A stretch of DNA of 5,987 nt, from contig MGLU01000046.1 in the NCBI GenBank assembly GCA_001796155.1, forward strand, positions 1 to 5,987, given 5' to 3'. Shown here one piece after another: positions 1 through 5,717 of the stretch (its first letter is position 1; every line of letters begins with the position of its first letter). A program made the translations under genes and the position numbers. The notes beneath the pieces were generated by a model. The model saw only the letters and a program-made list of their open reading frames with translations, was not told where the DNA came from and ran no database searches. The DNA comes from Chlamydiae bacterium RIFCSPHIGHO2_12_FULL_27_8. GTDB lineage: Bacteria > Chlamydiota > Chlamydiia > Chlamydiales > SM23-39.

Positions 1-534
1 TTTTTAATTTTATTAATAATTGTTTCAATTTTTTCTAAAGAGTTTGCTCAAAGAGGTTTTTTTGGTAAATATTTTCAAACAGAAGAATCAATATCTGCTG
101 ATGCCGGCAGTCAAAACACAAGGAATGTTTTAAAAGATGTTTCTTATAATATTTTGAAGAAAAAACCATTTTTAGGAGTAGGACTTAGAAACTTTATTTT
201 AAAAAGAGAAAATTTTTCAAATGTAGAAAAAATTGACCGTGCAAATGTACATAATATATATCTGTTAATTGCTTCTGAAACAGGATTGTTTTCCCTATTT
301 GTATTTTTAGGGTTTTTAGCTATTTTTTTTATAAAAATTTTAAAAAATAAAACTTCACTTCTTTCAATTTCTCTTTTTTGTATAGTTATAGCTTTTTTAA
401 TTATAGGTTTTTTAGATCACTATCCTATATCAACTTTTTTTGGAAAAATGGTAATCTTTTTATTTTTAGCAATTGTGAATAATGAATTTAATTCACATCT
501 TTCATATGAGAAAAAAGCTTTTCTTTATCAATAA
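1..534 (+). CDS. O-antigen ligase/polymerase-type membrane protein (Wzy_C family), 3' part
   Basis: The frame is open from the first base, so this is the last 177 residues of a protein that begins outside the window; the internal TTG at 154 is not a start. The fragment has a short hydrophobic stretch (1-10), then a long periplasmic-type loop with KKKPFLGVG (53-61) and a VHNIYL segment (83-88). A hydrophobic helix (about 86-112) follows, then two more (about 118-137 and 147-160) separated by FLDHYP (137-142). The order 'hPfLGvG ... HNxyL...xETG ... DHY' is the signature of the O-antigen ligase/Wzy_C family, which joins or polymerises undecaprenyl-linked glycans on the outer face of the inner membrane. 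Ligase (WaaL-like) and polymerase roles cannot be separated from this part. The last 47 bp overlap the 3' end of the opposite-strand gene. No terminator is visible. Confidence 0.85.
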   Translation, partial: FLILLIIVSIFSKEFAQRGFFGKYFQTEESISADAGSQNTRNVLKDVSYNILKKKPFLGVGLRNFILKRENFSNVEKIDRANVHNIYLLIASETGLFSLFVFLGFLAIFFIKILKNKTSLLSISLFCIVIAFLIIGFLDHYPISTFFGKMVIFLFLAIVNNEFNSHLSYEKKAFLYQ

Positions 535-1444
535 CTAATATTTTTGAAGAAGAATCATTTATGCCAAGTGATAAATATATATAATCTTTACCGTAAATTT
601 TTTTTATTACAAATCCTGCAGGAAATACAATCCTGGTTTTGTCAAAACTTTCAAAAAATATTGGAAAATTTGAAATTTTTTTTATTTTATATGGAGGATT
701 TTTATCAAATATATAGGCACCCATCACATAATTCATTTTCTTTTTGTTTTTACCAAATGAACTATGAAAAAAAGCTAAATAGCTATCATCTACAAGTTTA
801 GCAGGCGTGCCTCCTCTGGGATCACCAAAATTCCAGTAAAATCTTGAAAGACAGGGATTGTTTTCAAAAGTTAAATGATGAAGATCATTTTTTTTAAAAT
901 TTTTTAACATCATTATTTTATGTGGAACTAAACCATAAGCGAACATAAAATTATTTCCGTCATTAAAAGGAACCCAGTTTTTTTCTATTGGTTTTATATG
1001 AAGGTCTAGATTTGTTTTGAATTCAATATCGAATTTTTCATTAAGTTTAGAAATATGCATGGTCCTGCAGTTATGAGAAATATTTAATTTATCGTTATAA
1101 ATTAAAAAATATTCATTTTGAAATTTAAAAATTCTTGGATCTTCTGCAAAATTACTATTTACATCAATTTTTTTTGAAAATGTTTCATTGAAATTTTTAT
1201 CTAGAATGCTTAAACCTATATAGCTGAAATTTTCTTCATTCATTCTATAGGATAAAATAAAACCACCTTCAAAATCTTCAATCGAGGCATTTATAGGATT
1301 TTTAGTTAATTTTAAGTTCAAATTTTTTGTTTCTTTTATAATGCCAATTTTTTTTGCATTTAAAAATTTTACATTTTTTTGTTTAAAAAAAATAAAAACT
1401 AATACAAAAGATGCAATAAAAAATAACATTAAATTTCTGATCAT
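488..1444 (-). CDS. Membrane-anchored beta-propeller protein, GH130-like (putative glycosidase/phosphorylase)
   Basis: This is a complete gene of 318 residues. A hydrophobic N-terminal helix (about 5-20) followed by basic residues looks like an uncleaved signal anchor, placing the rest outside the cytoplasm. The body has motifs typical of five-bladed propellers of the GH130-like group: AEDPRI (100-105), EKNWVPF (154-160), RGGTPA (210-215), FHSSF (226-230), FPAGF (274-278) and YLSLGINDS (290-298). In characterised GH130 enzymes the Asp of the EDPR-type motif serves as proton donor, so D102 is the candidate here. Those enzymes act on beta-mannosides, but the substrate here is unknown, and a non-catalytic or transferase role is possible. 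The ATG at 1444 is preceded by an A-rich stretch with no clear Shine-Dalgarno. The gene converges on an O-antigen ligase-like gene with a 47-bp 3' overlap, which suggests a shared glycan theme. Family call from motifs only. Confidence 0.72.
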   Translation of the reverse strand: MIRNLMLFFIASFVLVFIFFKQKNVKFLNAKKIGIIKETKNLNLKLTKNPINASIEDFEGGFILSYRMNEENFSYIGLSILDKNFNETFSKKIDVNSNFAEDPRIFKFQNEYFLIYNDKLNISHNCRTMHISKLNEKFDIEFKTNLDLHIKPIEKNWVPFNDGNNFMFAYGLVPHKIMMLKNFKKNDLHHLTFENNPCLSRFYWNFGDPRGGTPAKLVDDSYLAFFHSSFGKNKKKMNYVMGAYIFDKNPPYKIKKISNFPIFFESFDKTRIVFPAGFVIKKIYGKDYIYLSLGINDSSSKILVIDKEKLFSHMKDVN

Positions 1445-1506
1445 ATTTTAACTTTTTATTTTTTATAACGAATATAAATTGTTTGTAATTTTCAAAAAAG
1501 GATTTG

Positions 1507-1535
1507 TTGTTTTTTTTCTTTTGCATAGGTATGAT
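1507..1535 (+). promoter_or_regulatory. Putative sigma70 promoter of the serine hydrolase gene
   Basis: TTGTTT (1507-1512) and TATGAT (1530-1535) are separated by 17 bp, which would start transcription near 1542 and leave a leader of about 34 nt. The 131-bp gap between the divergent genes must also hold the promoter for the minus-strand propeller gene. On that strand TTGAAA (1495-1490) and AT-rich -10-like hexamers occur, but none has good spacing. Confidence 0.45.
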
Positions 1536-1575
1536 CTACATCTTTTTTATATAAACTAAATTTTAGGAAGGATAT

Positions 1576-2946
1576 ATGAATTTTTTAAAAAGATTGTTAA
1601 TAGCTACAATATTTTTACCTTTTTTGGGGTATGCACTTTTAGAATCTGAACTTGAAGATGTAATGAAAAAGTGTGTAGATGAAGGGCACACTCATGGAAT
1701 GGTTATTGGTGTAATAGATGAAAATGGAACTAGATTTTATAAATATGGAAATATGGGTATTAATGATCAAAGACCTGTCGATCAAAATACGCTTTTTGAA
1801 ACCGGTTCCGTAACAAAAATTTTTACATCGCTCTTATTGTCTAAAATGGTAGAAGATAAAGAGGTTAGATTTGATGACCCTATAGAAAAATTTTTTCCGG
1901 ATGAAGTAACAATACCTTCATATAAAGGAAAAAAAATTACACTTCTTCATTTAGCAAATCATACAGCAGGCTATCCCTATATGCCTGAGAATTTTATAAT
2001 GTCTGATATGTTTAATCCTTTTTATGAGTATGATGTAAAATTTGTTCATGATCTTTTGAGCAATTATAAATTGACTTATGCTCCCGGTACAAAATATCAA
2101 TATTCAAATATTTCGATTGCTGTTTTAGGATACATTCTATCAAAAGTATCAAATAAGCATTTTGAGGTTTTGCTGCAAGAAAAACTTTTAAATGCTCTTG
2201 ATATGAAAGATTCAAAAGTTATTCTTACAGATGAAGATCAATTAAAATTTGCTAAAGCTCACATAAGAAACAGGGAGGTCCCTCATTGGGATATAAGTGA
2301 TTTTTATGGAGCCGGCGGTTTGCATTCCACACCAAAAGATTTGGCTAGATTTATAGAAGCATATTTAGGATTTTATAAAACTGATCTTTATGATCTTTTA
2401 CAAAAATCTTTAGAAAATAGAGTCCCTCAGGATGTTCCATACTTAGATGTAGGAAGCGAGTGGAACATAACTTACCAATATACTCCTGAATTTATGTACC
2501 ATAGTGGTATTACAGGAGGACATCATGTATTTGTAGGATTTTGTCCGACAACTAAAAAAGGGATAGTACTTTGTTCAAATTCATGTGCATTAATTGCAGA
2601 TATAGGTAAAGCATATTTAAATGCCAACTGGTATTTGAAAAAAAATCGTCAGCAGGTACAAATTGTTCCAATGATGCTTCCAAAATTTATGGGTGAATAT
2701 AAAGATGTTAATGGGGGATCAAAGTGTACAATATCTTTAGAAAGCAATGGTCATTTAAGTTTTCTTTTACTTAAATGGGGATATTTTACTAAAGTATCGC
2801 TTAATCCATCATCTGAAAAAGATTTTTTCATTAAGTCAAAACCTTGTGAAATTAATTTTATTTTGAATGAAAACGATGAATCAATTGTTGAAGGAATGAA
2901 AGTTAAATATTATGACGATCATTATGAATTTAAAAAAATTAATTAA
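1576..2946 (+). CDS. Exported serine beta-lactamase-like hydrolase (AmpC/AmpH-type, Pfam Beta-lactamase)
   Basis: A 456-residue protein. The ATG follows AGGAAGG (1565-1571) by four bases, and the N-terminus is a signal peptide (K5-R6, hydrophobic 7-20, possible cleavage after A20). The catalytic set of the class C/PBP-like serine hydrolases is present: SVTK (78-81, nucleophile S78 and K81), YSN (176-178) and HSG (309-311) in place of KTG. The family block LLHLANHTAG (123-132) and AGGLHSTPKDLARF (246-259) are also typical. The catalytic domain ends near 350; about 90 further residues (365-456) are beta-rich and resemble the lipocalin-like tail found on several such esterases and peptidases. 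HSG rather than KTG favours a peptidase/esterase (AmpH or PBP4*-like) over a true antibiotic-hydrolysing lactamase, so drug resistance should not be assumed. It is probably monocistronic, with its own promoter and terminator. Likely acts in the periplasm. Confidence 0.93.
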   Translation: MNFLKRLLIATIFLPFLGYALLESELEDVMKKCVDEGHTHGMVIGVIDENGTRFYKYGNMGINDQRPVDQNTLFETGSVTKIFTSLLLSKMVEDKEVRFDDPIEKFFPDEVTIPSYKGKKITLLHLANHTAGYPYMPENFIMSDMFNPFYEYDVKFVHDLLSNYKLTYAPGTKYQYSNISIAVLGYILSKVSNKHFEVLLQEKLLNALDMKDSKVILTDEDQLKFAKAHIRNREVPHWDISDFYGAGGLHSTPKDLARFIEAYLGFYKTDLYDLLQKSLENRVPQDVPYLDVGSEWNITYQYTPEFMYHSGITGGHHVFVGFCPTTKKGIVLCSNSCALIADIGKAYLNANWYLKKNRQQVQIVPMMLPKFMGEYKDVNGGSKCTISLESNGHLSFLLLKWGYFTKVSLNPSSEKDFFIKSKPCEINFILNENDESIVEGMKVKYYDDHYEFKKIN

Positions 2947-2963
2947 TTAATTTATTAATTTCT

Positions 2964-2990
2964 AAGGCCCAAATTTCTTTGGGCCTTTAT
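2964..2990 (+). terminator. Rho-independent terminator of the serine hydrolase gene
   Basis: A ten-base-pair stem, AAGGCCCAAA (2964-2973) with TTTGGGCCTT (2978-2987), closes a four-base TTTC loop. It begins 17 bp after the stop codon, and a T-rich tail continues past the stem (TATTTATT). Confidence 0.88.
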
Positions 2991-3041
2991 TTATTAAAAT
3001 AATATCAATAGCAACTATTTTTGTAACTATTCAGCCAATTT

Positions 3042-3135
3042 TTAGGAATCATTGACAAAATCTGGAAGTCTGCCTTCAAATAACATTTTTAATCCGTCGG
3101 TAATTTTTATTCCATGTTAAAGTTGATTTATACAT
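3042..3135 (-). pseudogene. Frameshifted remnant of a small gene
   Basis: On the minus strand an ATG (3135-3133) sits five bases after a strong AGGAGA (3146-3141). The reading frame then stops after 19 residues (stop at 3078-3076). If one A is dropped from the AAAAA run just after the Trp codon, translation instead continues in a second frame through LKMLFEGRLPDFVNDS to a stop at 3044-3042, giving a 30-residue product. The good ribosome site joined to a sensible second frame suggests a gene that lost its frame, or a genuine 19-residue peptide. I do not recognise the family. Confidence 0.35.
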
Positions 3136-3257
3136 TTATATCTCCTATTTAATGTTCTAAGATATAATAGTTAACAACTTTTTATAGAGTCTGTTCAAGA
3201 AAATTTTTTAATGAAATGGCCCTGTGATACCTTTTAAAATTATTTACAAGATTTTTA

Positions 3258-3286
3258 TTGTAAGATAGACTGTTACAAATTATTTT
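3258..3286 (+). promoter_or_regulatory. Putative promoter of the IS-interrupted gene
   Basis: TTGTAA (3258-3263) and TATTTT (3281-3286) are 17 bp apart. The ATG at 3314 follows AGGAG (3303-3307) by six bases. Both hexamers match the sigma70 consensus only partly, and AT-rich DNA gives many such matches. Confidence 0.32.
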
Positions 3287-3447
3287 AGATTTTATTAAAA
3301 ATAGGAGAATTTTATGGCAAGTGCAATTAAAACAGTTGGTTCCCAAAGTCATCAAATATCAGGGAAGTTAGATGTATCCAGTTCTTATGAAACAACGATT
3401 ACTTTAGGGAAAATTACTAAATTATGTGCCGGAATATTTACTGTTTT

Positions 3448-3465
3448 AACCTGAGTTTTGGGTTT
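3448..3465 (+). repeat. IS left terminal inverted repeat
   Basis: AACCTGAGTTTTGGGTTT pairs with the complement of the right end with one mismatch at position 14. The first base of the transposase stop codon (3465 on the + strand) lies within it. Confidence 0.85.
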
Positions 3466-4330
3466 TAGCAGACAACAAGAGCTCTGTTTGGAATTTTTAA
3501 ACAAGGTTTTTTTTCCTGAAAACAATATGCTATCAATCCTGATAATAAATTTATCAAAAAATTAGCAGGACTTCTATGTCTGGTGTGTTCGATTTGTGAT
3601 ATATTTTTTAATTGATCATTTACAGTTTCAATTATAGCTCTTTTGCGTAATAAAAATTTATCTGTTAGATCCATTAATTTGTTTTTCATATTGTTTATAA
3701 TTTTTGTTATCAGCTGAATGTTTCTTTCCAAAAGCTCTTGAAATAGTGCTAAGGAAATATATCCTCTATCTCCAAATAATTTACCCCATATACTTTGAGT
3801 TAATGATTGTACCATTGAGATATCGGATTTGTTCCCCTGGGTAAGCTGAAATGACAGGATTTCCCCTTTTTCATTAATCACCAGATGTAATTTAAAACCA
3901 TAAAACAACCGGTTGTAGATTTACTCTTTGCAGCCAAATTTTTAAAAACTTTATTGGAAGAAGATCTTTTGATATGACATACTTTTAAAATTGTAGAATC
4001 TATAAAAGAAATTCCTGTTACATTGCCTTTATTATGATGAAGATATGCAAATAACGGAACAAAAGCTGATTTTTCTATATGTACAAATCTTGAATAGCTG
4101 GGCAATCTTGGAAATTCTTTTATATGATTGTGAATAAGATAGAGATAAAAATATTTAAAGGTTCTGAAATTGGATTGATGGAACATAATCATGATTGTCA
4201 TTATCTCAGGCATAGATAAATTAGAAGCTGGACCTCTTGATGGCTTACCTATTAAAGTTTTATTAATTTTTAAATAAAAGCTTTTCCAAAAATCATCAAC
4301 TGAGCAAAATAGTTTGGTAATATCTAACAT
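3465..4330 (-). pseudogene. IS982-family DDE transposase, frameshifted
   Basis: The first half starts at the ATG at 4330 (after an AGAGG ribosome site) and reads to 3878 in one frame. It has RLPSYSRFV (75-83), catalytic Asp in FIDST (D111) and KVCHIKR (116-122). After STTG (138-141) the frame is lost. The family sequence 'GWFxGFKLHL' appears in the next frame as FYGFKLHLV from 3905 to the stop at 3465. That half carries the second Asp in LFGDRGY (D47 of the second ORF) and the Glu in AIIETVNDQL (E94), followed by ISQIEHTRHRS. Restoring one G (TGT to TGG, near 3906) would give the conserved Trp and a protein of 288 residues, normal for the family. The enzyme would cut and join the element ends. 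A single-base deletion is the simplest reading; see the rejected item on programmed frameshifting. Confidence 0.9.
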
Positions 4331-4333
4331 TTT

Positions 4334-4395
4334 AGACCTCTTTGGTTTTGTTTTTAGTGATTAAAAAAACAAATATTTTTAACCACAAGAGGTCT
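4334..4395 (-). promoter_or_regulatory. Transposase leader: inverted repeat covering the ribosome site, with promoter in the loop
   Basis: On the minus strand AGACCTCTTGTGG (4395-4383) is complementary to CCAAAGAGGTCT (4345-4334): nine contiguous pairs, then three more across a one-base bulge. The downstream arm contains the AGAGG ribosome site of the transposase. A possible promoter, TTGTGG (4388-4383) and TTTAAT (4365-4360) with a 17-bp spacer, would start mRNA near 4353. That mRNA includes the downstream arm but not the upstream one. Transcripts entering from outside would contain both arms and hide the ribosome site. Pairing is seen directly; the function is inferred from known IS10/IS200-type leaders. 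Confidence 0.55.
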
Positions 4396-4428
4396 TTTGT
4401 AAACTAAAATTTTGAAAATCAATTAGAT

Positions 4429-4446
4429 AAACTCAAAACTCAGGTT
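4429..4446 (-). repeat. IS right terminal inverted repeat
   Basis: Read on the minus strand it is AACCTGAGTTTTGAGTTT, 17 of 18 identical to the left end. Confidence 0.85.
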
Positions 4447-4689
4447 CGATTATGCTTCTAAATCTTTATGGGTTAGAACTGCTACAACATATAATCTCCG
4501 GCATTTACTTTTGCATGCGGGAAATATATGTAAAATAAAAAATTTTATTCAAAAAATTTTTTAAATTAAAAAAAAATTATGATATACCAGATGATTTTTA
4601 GAAGTTACAAAGTAAATACTATCAATGATTAATAATCTTATTATATATAATGATATATTTTAGTTAATGTTTCATTGAATATCTAAAGC

Positions 4690-4705
4690 TCTATTAATTA
4701 ATAGA
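4690..4705. promoter_or_regulatory. 16-bp perfect palindrome upstream of the two-helix protein gene
   Basis: TCTATTAATTAATAGA is its own reverse complement. It lies 34 bp before the -35 hexamer of the next gene, a position suiting an upstream operator or activator site. A chance AT palindrome is quite possible in DNA of this composition. Confidence 0.25.
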
Positions 4706-4739
4706 ATGTGTTATTTAATTATTTAAAATTAAATTATAA

Positions 4740-4767
4740 TTGACTTATTGATTTTTTTTATTATAAT
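4740..4767 (+). promoter_or_regulatory. Strong sigma70-type promoter of the 207-residue membrane protein gene
   Basis: TTGACT (4740-4745) and a perfect TATAAT (4762-4767) are separated by 16 bp, the best promoter match in the window. Transcription would begin near 4774, directly before the AAAAAAGGA ribosome site (4775-4783), leaving a leader of about 15 nt. This rules out the upstream in-frame TTG at 4748 as the start. Confidence 0.7.
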
Positions 4768-4789
4768 AAATGGCAAAAAAGGACTTATT

Positions 4790-5413
4790 ATGGCAGTAAA
4801 TACACGAGAGGTAAATTCATTAACTTCGATGTGTTTAAGATCTAGAGGGCAAGATCTACAAATACTTCAAAGAGAAGTTGGTAGAAATAAAGCTATAAAT
4901 ATATTTGCCCTGAAAAAAATGCTTTTTATAAAAGCAATGCGAGATTATTCACAGAGGCCAATAGAAGCTATTGATTTTAGAAATTTTGAAATAACATTTG
5001 AAAATTTAGAATTTGAGAAAAAAAAACTATTATTAAATGTAATAACTAGAAAAGATTTTAATCTCTCTGATAAAATTTTCTTTCTTTGGAACGAGGGTGT
5101 TATTACGGAATTTTTAATCCAAAATTTTCTCACTCATGATACGACTTTTTTTTTTCAATTGATCGATTTTTATGCGAACGTTAATAGAATAAAAGAAAAT
5201 GTATTAAAAGTTTTTTCAATATTAAAAACGCTATTTTACTTAAATTGGTTAGCATTTTTGATATATGATTTTGTGGTACTATTAATGTCTGTTATAGGAA
5301 TACCTGTTTTAGGAAAGTTTGCTGCAGATTTGGTAACATTTCTTTATTTCGGTATGATAGTAGGTTTGAACGCAATTCTGGCATTGAGCATGTGGCGATC
5401 TGATAGACTATAA
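4790..5413 (+). CDS. Hypothetical protein with two C-terminal membrane helices
   Basis: The ATG at 4790 is chosen because AAGGA ends six bases before it and because the promoter lies just upstream. The product has 207 residues and is not recognised. Residues 1-145 are soluble-looking and charged: a basic N-terminal third (RSRGQDLQILQREVGRNK, 17-34), then alternating acidic and basic helical segments, with an FFF run near 120-122. Two hydrophobic helices follow (about 148-168 and 182-202), joined by a short IGIPVLGK turn, and the tail MWRSDRL is basic. No N-terminal signal is present, so the long N-terminal region is probably cytoplasmic with a C-terminal helical hairpin in the inner membrane. 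An effector or a protein placed in a host membrane is conceivable, but nothing here shows it. No terminator follows; the next features are IS21-like repeats. Confidence 0.72.
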   Translation: MAVNTREVNSLTSMCLRSRGQDLQILQREVGRNKAINIFALKKMLFIKAMRDYSQRPIEAIDFRNFEITFENLEFEKKKLLLNVITRKDFNLSDKIFFLWNEGVITEFLIQNFLTHDTTFFFQLIDFYANVNRIKENVLKVFSILKTLFYLNWLAFLIYDFVVLLMSVIGIPVLGKFAADLVTFLYFGMIVGLNAILALSMWRSDRL

Positions 5414-5433
5414 AAAATAACAGTAATAAAGTT

Positions 5434-5486
5434 TGTCATGGCAAAGTTAAAATGGAACCTCTGATTCCAAAGTCAAAATGAAACCT
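5434..5486. mobile_element. Probable solo end of an IS21-type element (tandem 20-bp repeats)
   Basis: GCAAAGTTAAAATGGAACCT (5441-5460) and CCAAAGTCAAAATGAAACCT (5467-5486) match at 17 of 20 positions with a 26-bp period. Just before them a TG (5434-5435) begins TGTCATGG. Multiple short direct repeats of the 'CAAAgTcAAAATGaAACC' kind inside a TG-starting terminus are known at the ends of IS21-family elements, where IstA binds. No istA or istB coding sequence and no second end lie in the window, so this would be a relic. Confidence 0.4.
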
Positions 5487-5507
5487 TTTATATAAACTCA
5501 GGTTAAT

Positions 5508-5522
5508 TAGATATATTATCTA
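5508..5522. repeat. Short inverted repeat before the 56-residue ORF
   Basis: TAGATA and TATCTA (5508-5513, 5517-5522) flank a 3-bp centre, 25 bp before the start codon. It could be an operator or overlap a -10 element. In such AT-rich DNA it may be chance. Confidence 0.2.
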
Positions 5523-5546
5523 GTTAATAAAATATTGGAGAAAATT

Positions 5547-5717
5547 ATGTTAGAAAAATTTTGGATTATAAAATATTTAATTACACCTTCTATTCCGTTT
5601 ATTATCTTTTTTTCTACAAAAAAAAATAAATTTATAAAGAAAAAACCATATGTTTTATATTTAATAATGGCTGTTCCAACCATGTTAGTTGCCCAATTGT
5701 TTTACTTTTTGACTTAA
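5547..5717 (+). CDS. Small hydrophobic protein, two predicted membrane helices
   Basis: A 56-residue ORF whose ATG follows GGAG (5537-5540) by six bases, a better start than the in-frame TTG at 5535. The layout is a hydrophobic helix (about residues 6-23), a strongly basic turn (TKKNKFIKKK, roughly 24-33) and a second helix (about 37-55), ending FYFLT. By the positive-inside rule the basic loop would face the cytoplasm and both ends the periplasm. No family is recognised. Possible roles are a small membrane-complex subunit or regulator; a toxin-like peptide is also possible, although no antitoxin or antisense RNA is visible. The ribosome site and clean helix-turn-helix layout argue for a real gene. 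Confidence 0.6.
   Translation: MLEKFWIIKYLITPSIPFIIFFSTKKNKFIKKKPYVLYLIMAVPTMLVAQLFYFLT

Larger units (their letters stand above)
3000..3313. other. Accessory intergenic stretch with gene debris
   Basis: A 314-bp gap without an intact long ORF. It contains the remains of a short minus-strand gene (3042-3135, separate entry) and a plausible promoter for the interrupted + strand gene (3258-3286). Between about 3181 and 3245 I see nothing identifiable. The run AGAGTCTGTTCAAG near 3186 has the look of a transposon end but has no partner in the window. Confidence 0.5.
3448..4446 (-). mobile_element. IS982-family insertion sequence, 999 bp
   Basis: Bounded by imperfect 18-bp inverted repeats and filled by one transposase in two frames on the minus strand, with the left repeat touching the transposase stop codon. 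About 1 kb is the usual size for the family, and the transposase has the IS982 landmark motifs. No target-site duplication is seen: the flanks CTGTTTT and CGATTAT share nothing. The boundaries are supported independently because removing exactly 999 bp reopens the host reading frame. The element lies opposite to the gene it interrupts. The transposase carries a frameshift, so this copy is probably immobile unless helped by another copy. Confidence 0.88.
3314..4564 (+). pseudogene. Small unrecognised gene split by the IS982-family element
   Basis: The left part (3314-3447) starts with a good ATG and AGGAG and encodes 44 residues beginning MASAIKTVG. It runs into the insertion sequence, where it would stop at 3452-3454. 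Beyond the element the same frame resumes at 4447 with DYASKSLWVRTATTYN and ends at a TAA (4562-4564). Deleting 3448-4446 exactly joins TT to C as a Phe codon and yields an uninterrupted protein of 83 residues. The product has no clear signal peptide or membrane helix, a Ser/Thr-rich first third and a basic C-terminus. I do not recognise the family. The truncated 46-residue peptide (3314-3454) may still be made. Confidence 0.7.

Noticed and set aside
544..801. Open frame of 85 codons on the + strand
   Set aside because: It lies wholly inside the minus-strand propeller gene, has no ribosome site and shows a composition of Phe/Tyr/Gln/His runs typical of an antisense shadow.
2012..2215. Open frame of 67 codons on the minus strand
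   Set aside because: Shadow of the well-supported serine hydrolase gene; no start signal.
3186..3245. Transposon end suggested by AGAGTCTGTTCAAG
   Set aside because: No matching inverted copy or transposase fragment next to it in the window; similarity is only an impression.
3878..3912. Programmed -1 frameshifting in the transposase
   Set aside because: No X XXY YYZ heptamer fits the frame; UUU to UUU re-pairing is possible in the A site but the P-site codon UGU would pair poorly after slipping. Family members are usually one ORF, and adding one G restores the conserved Trp.
3441..4453. Target-site duplication flanking the insertion sequence
   Set aside because: CTGTTTT on the left and CGATTAT on the right have no common string at any plausible boundary.
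4748..4789. Upstream TTG start adding 14 residues to the 207-residue protein
   Set aside because: It falls between the -35 and -10 hexamers of the promoter and lacks a ribosome site, whereas the ATG at 4790 has one at good spacing.
4945..5133. Open frame of 62 codons on the minus strand
   Set aside because: Antisense to the 207-residue protein gene with no ribosome site.
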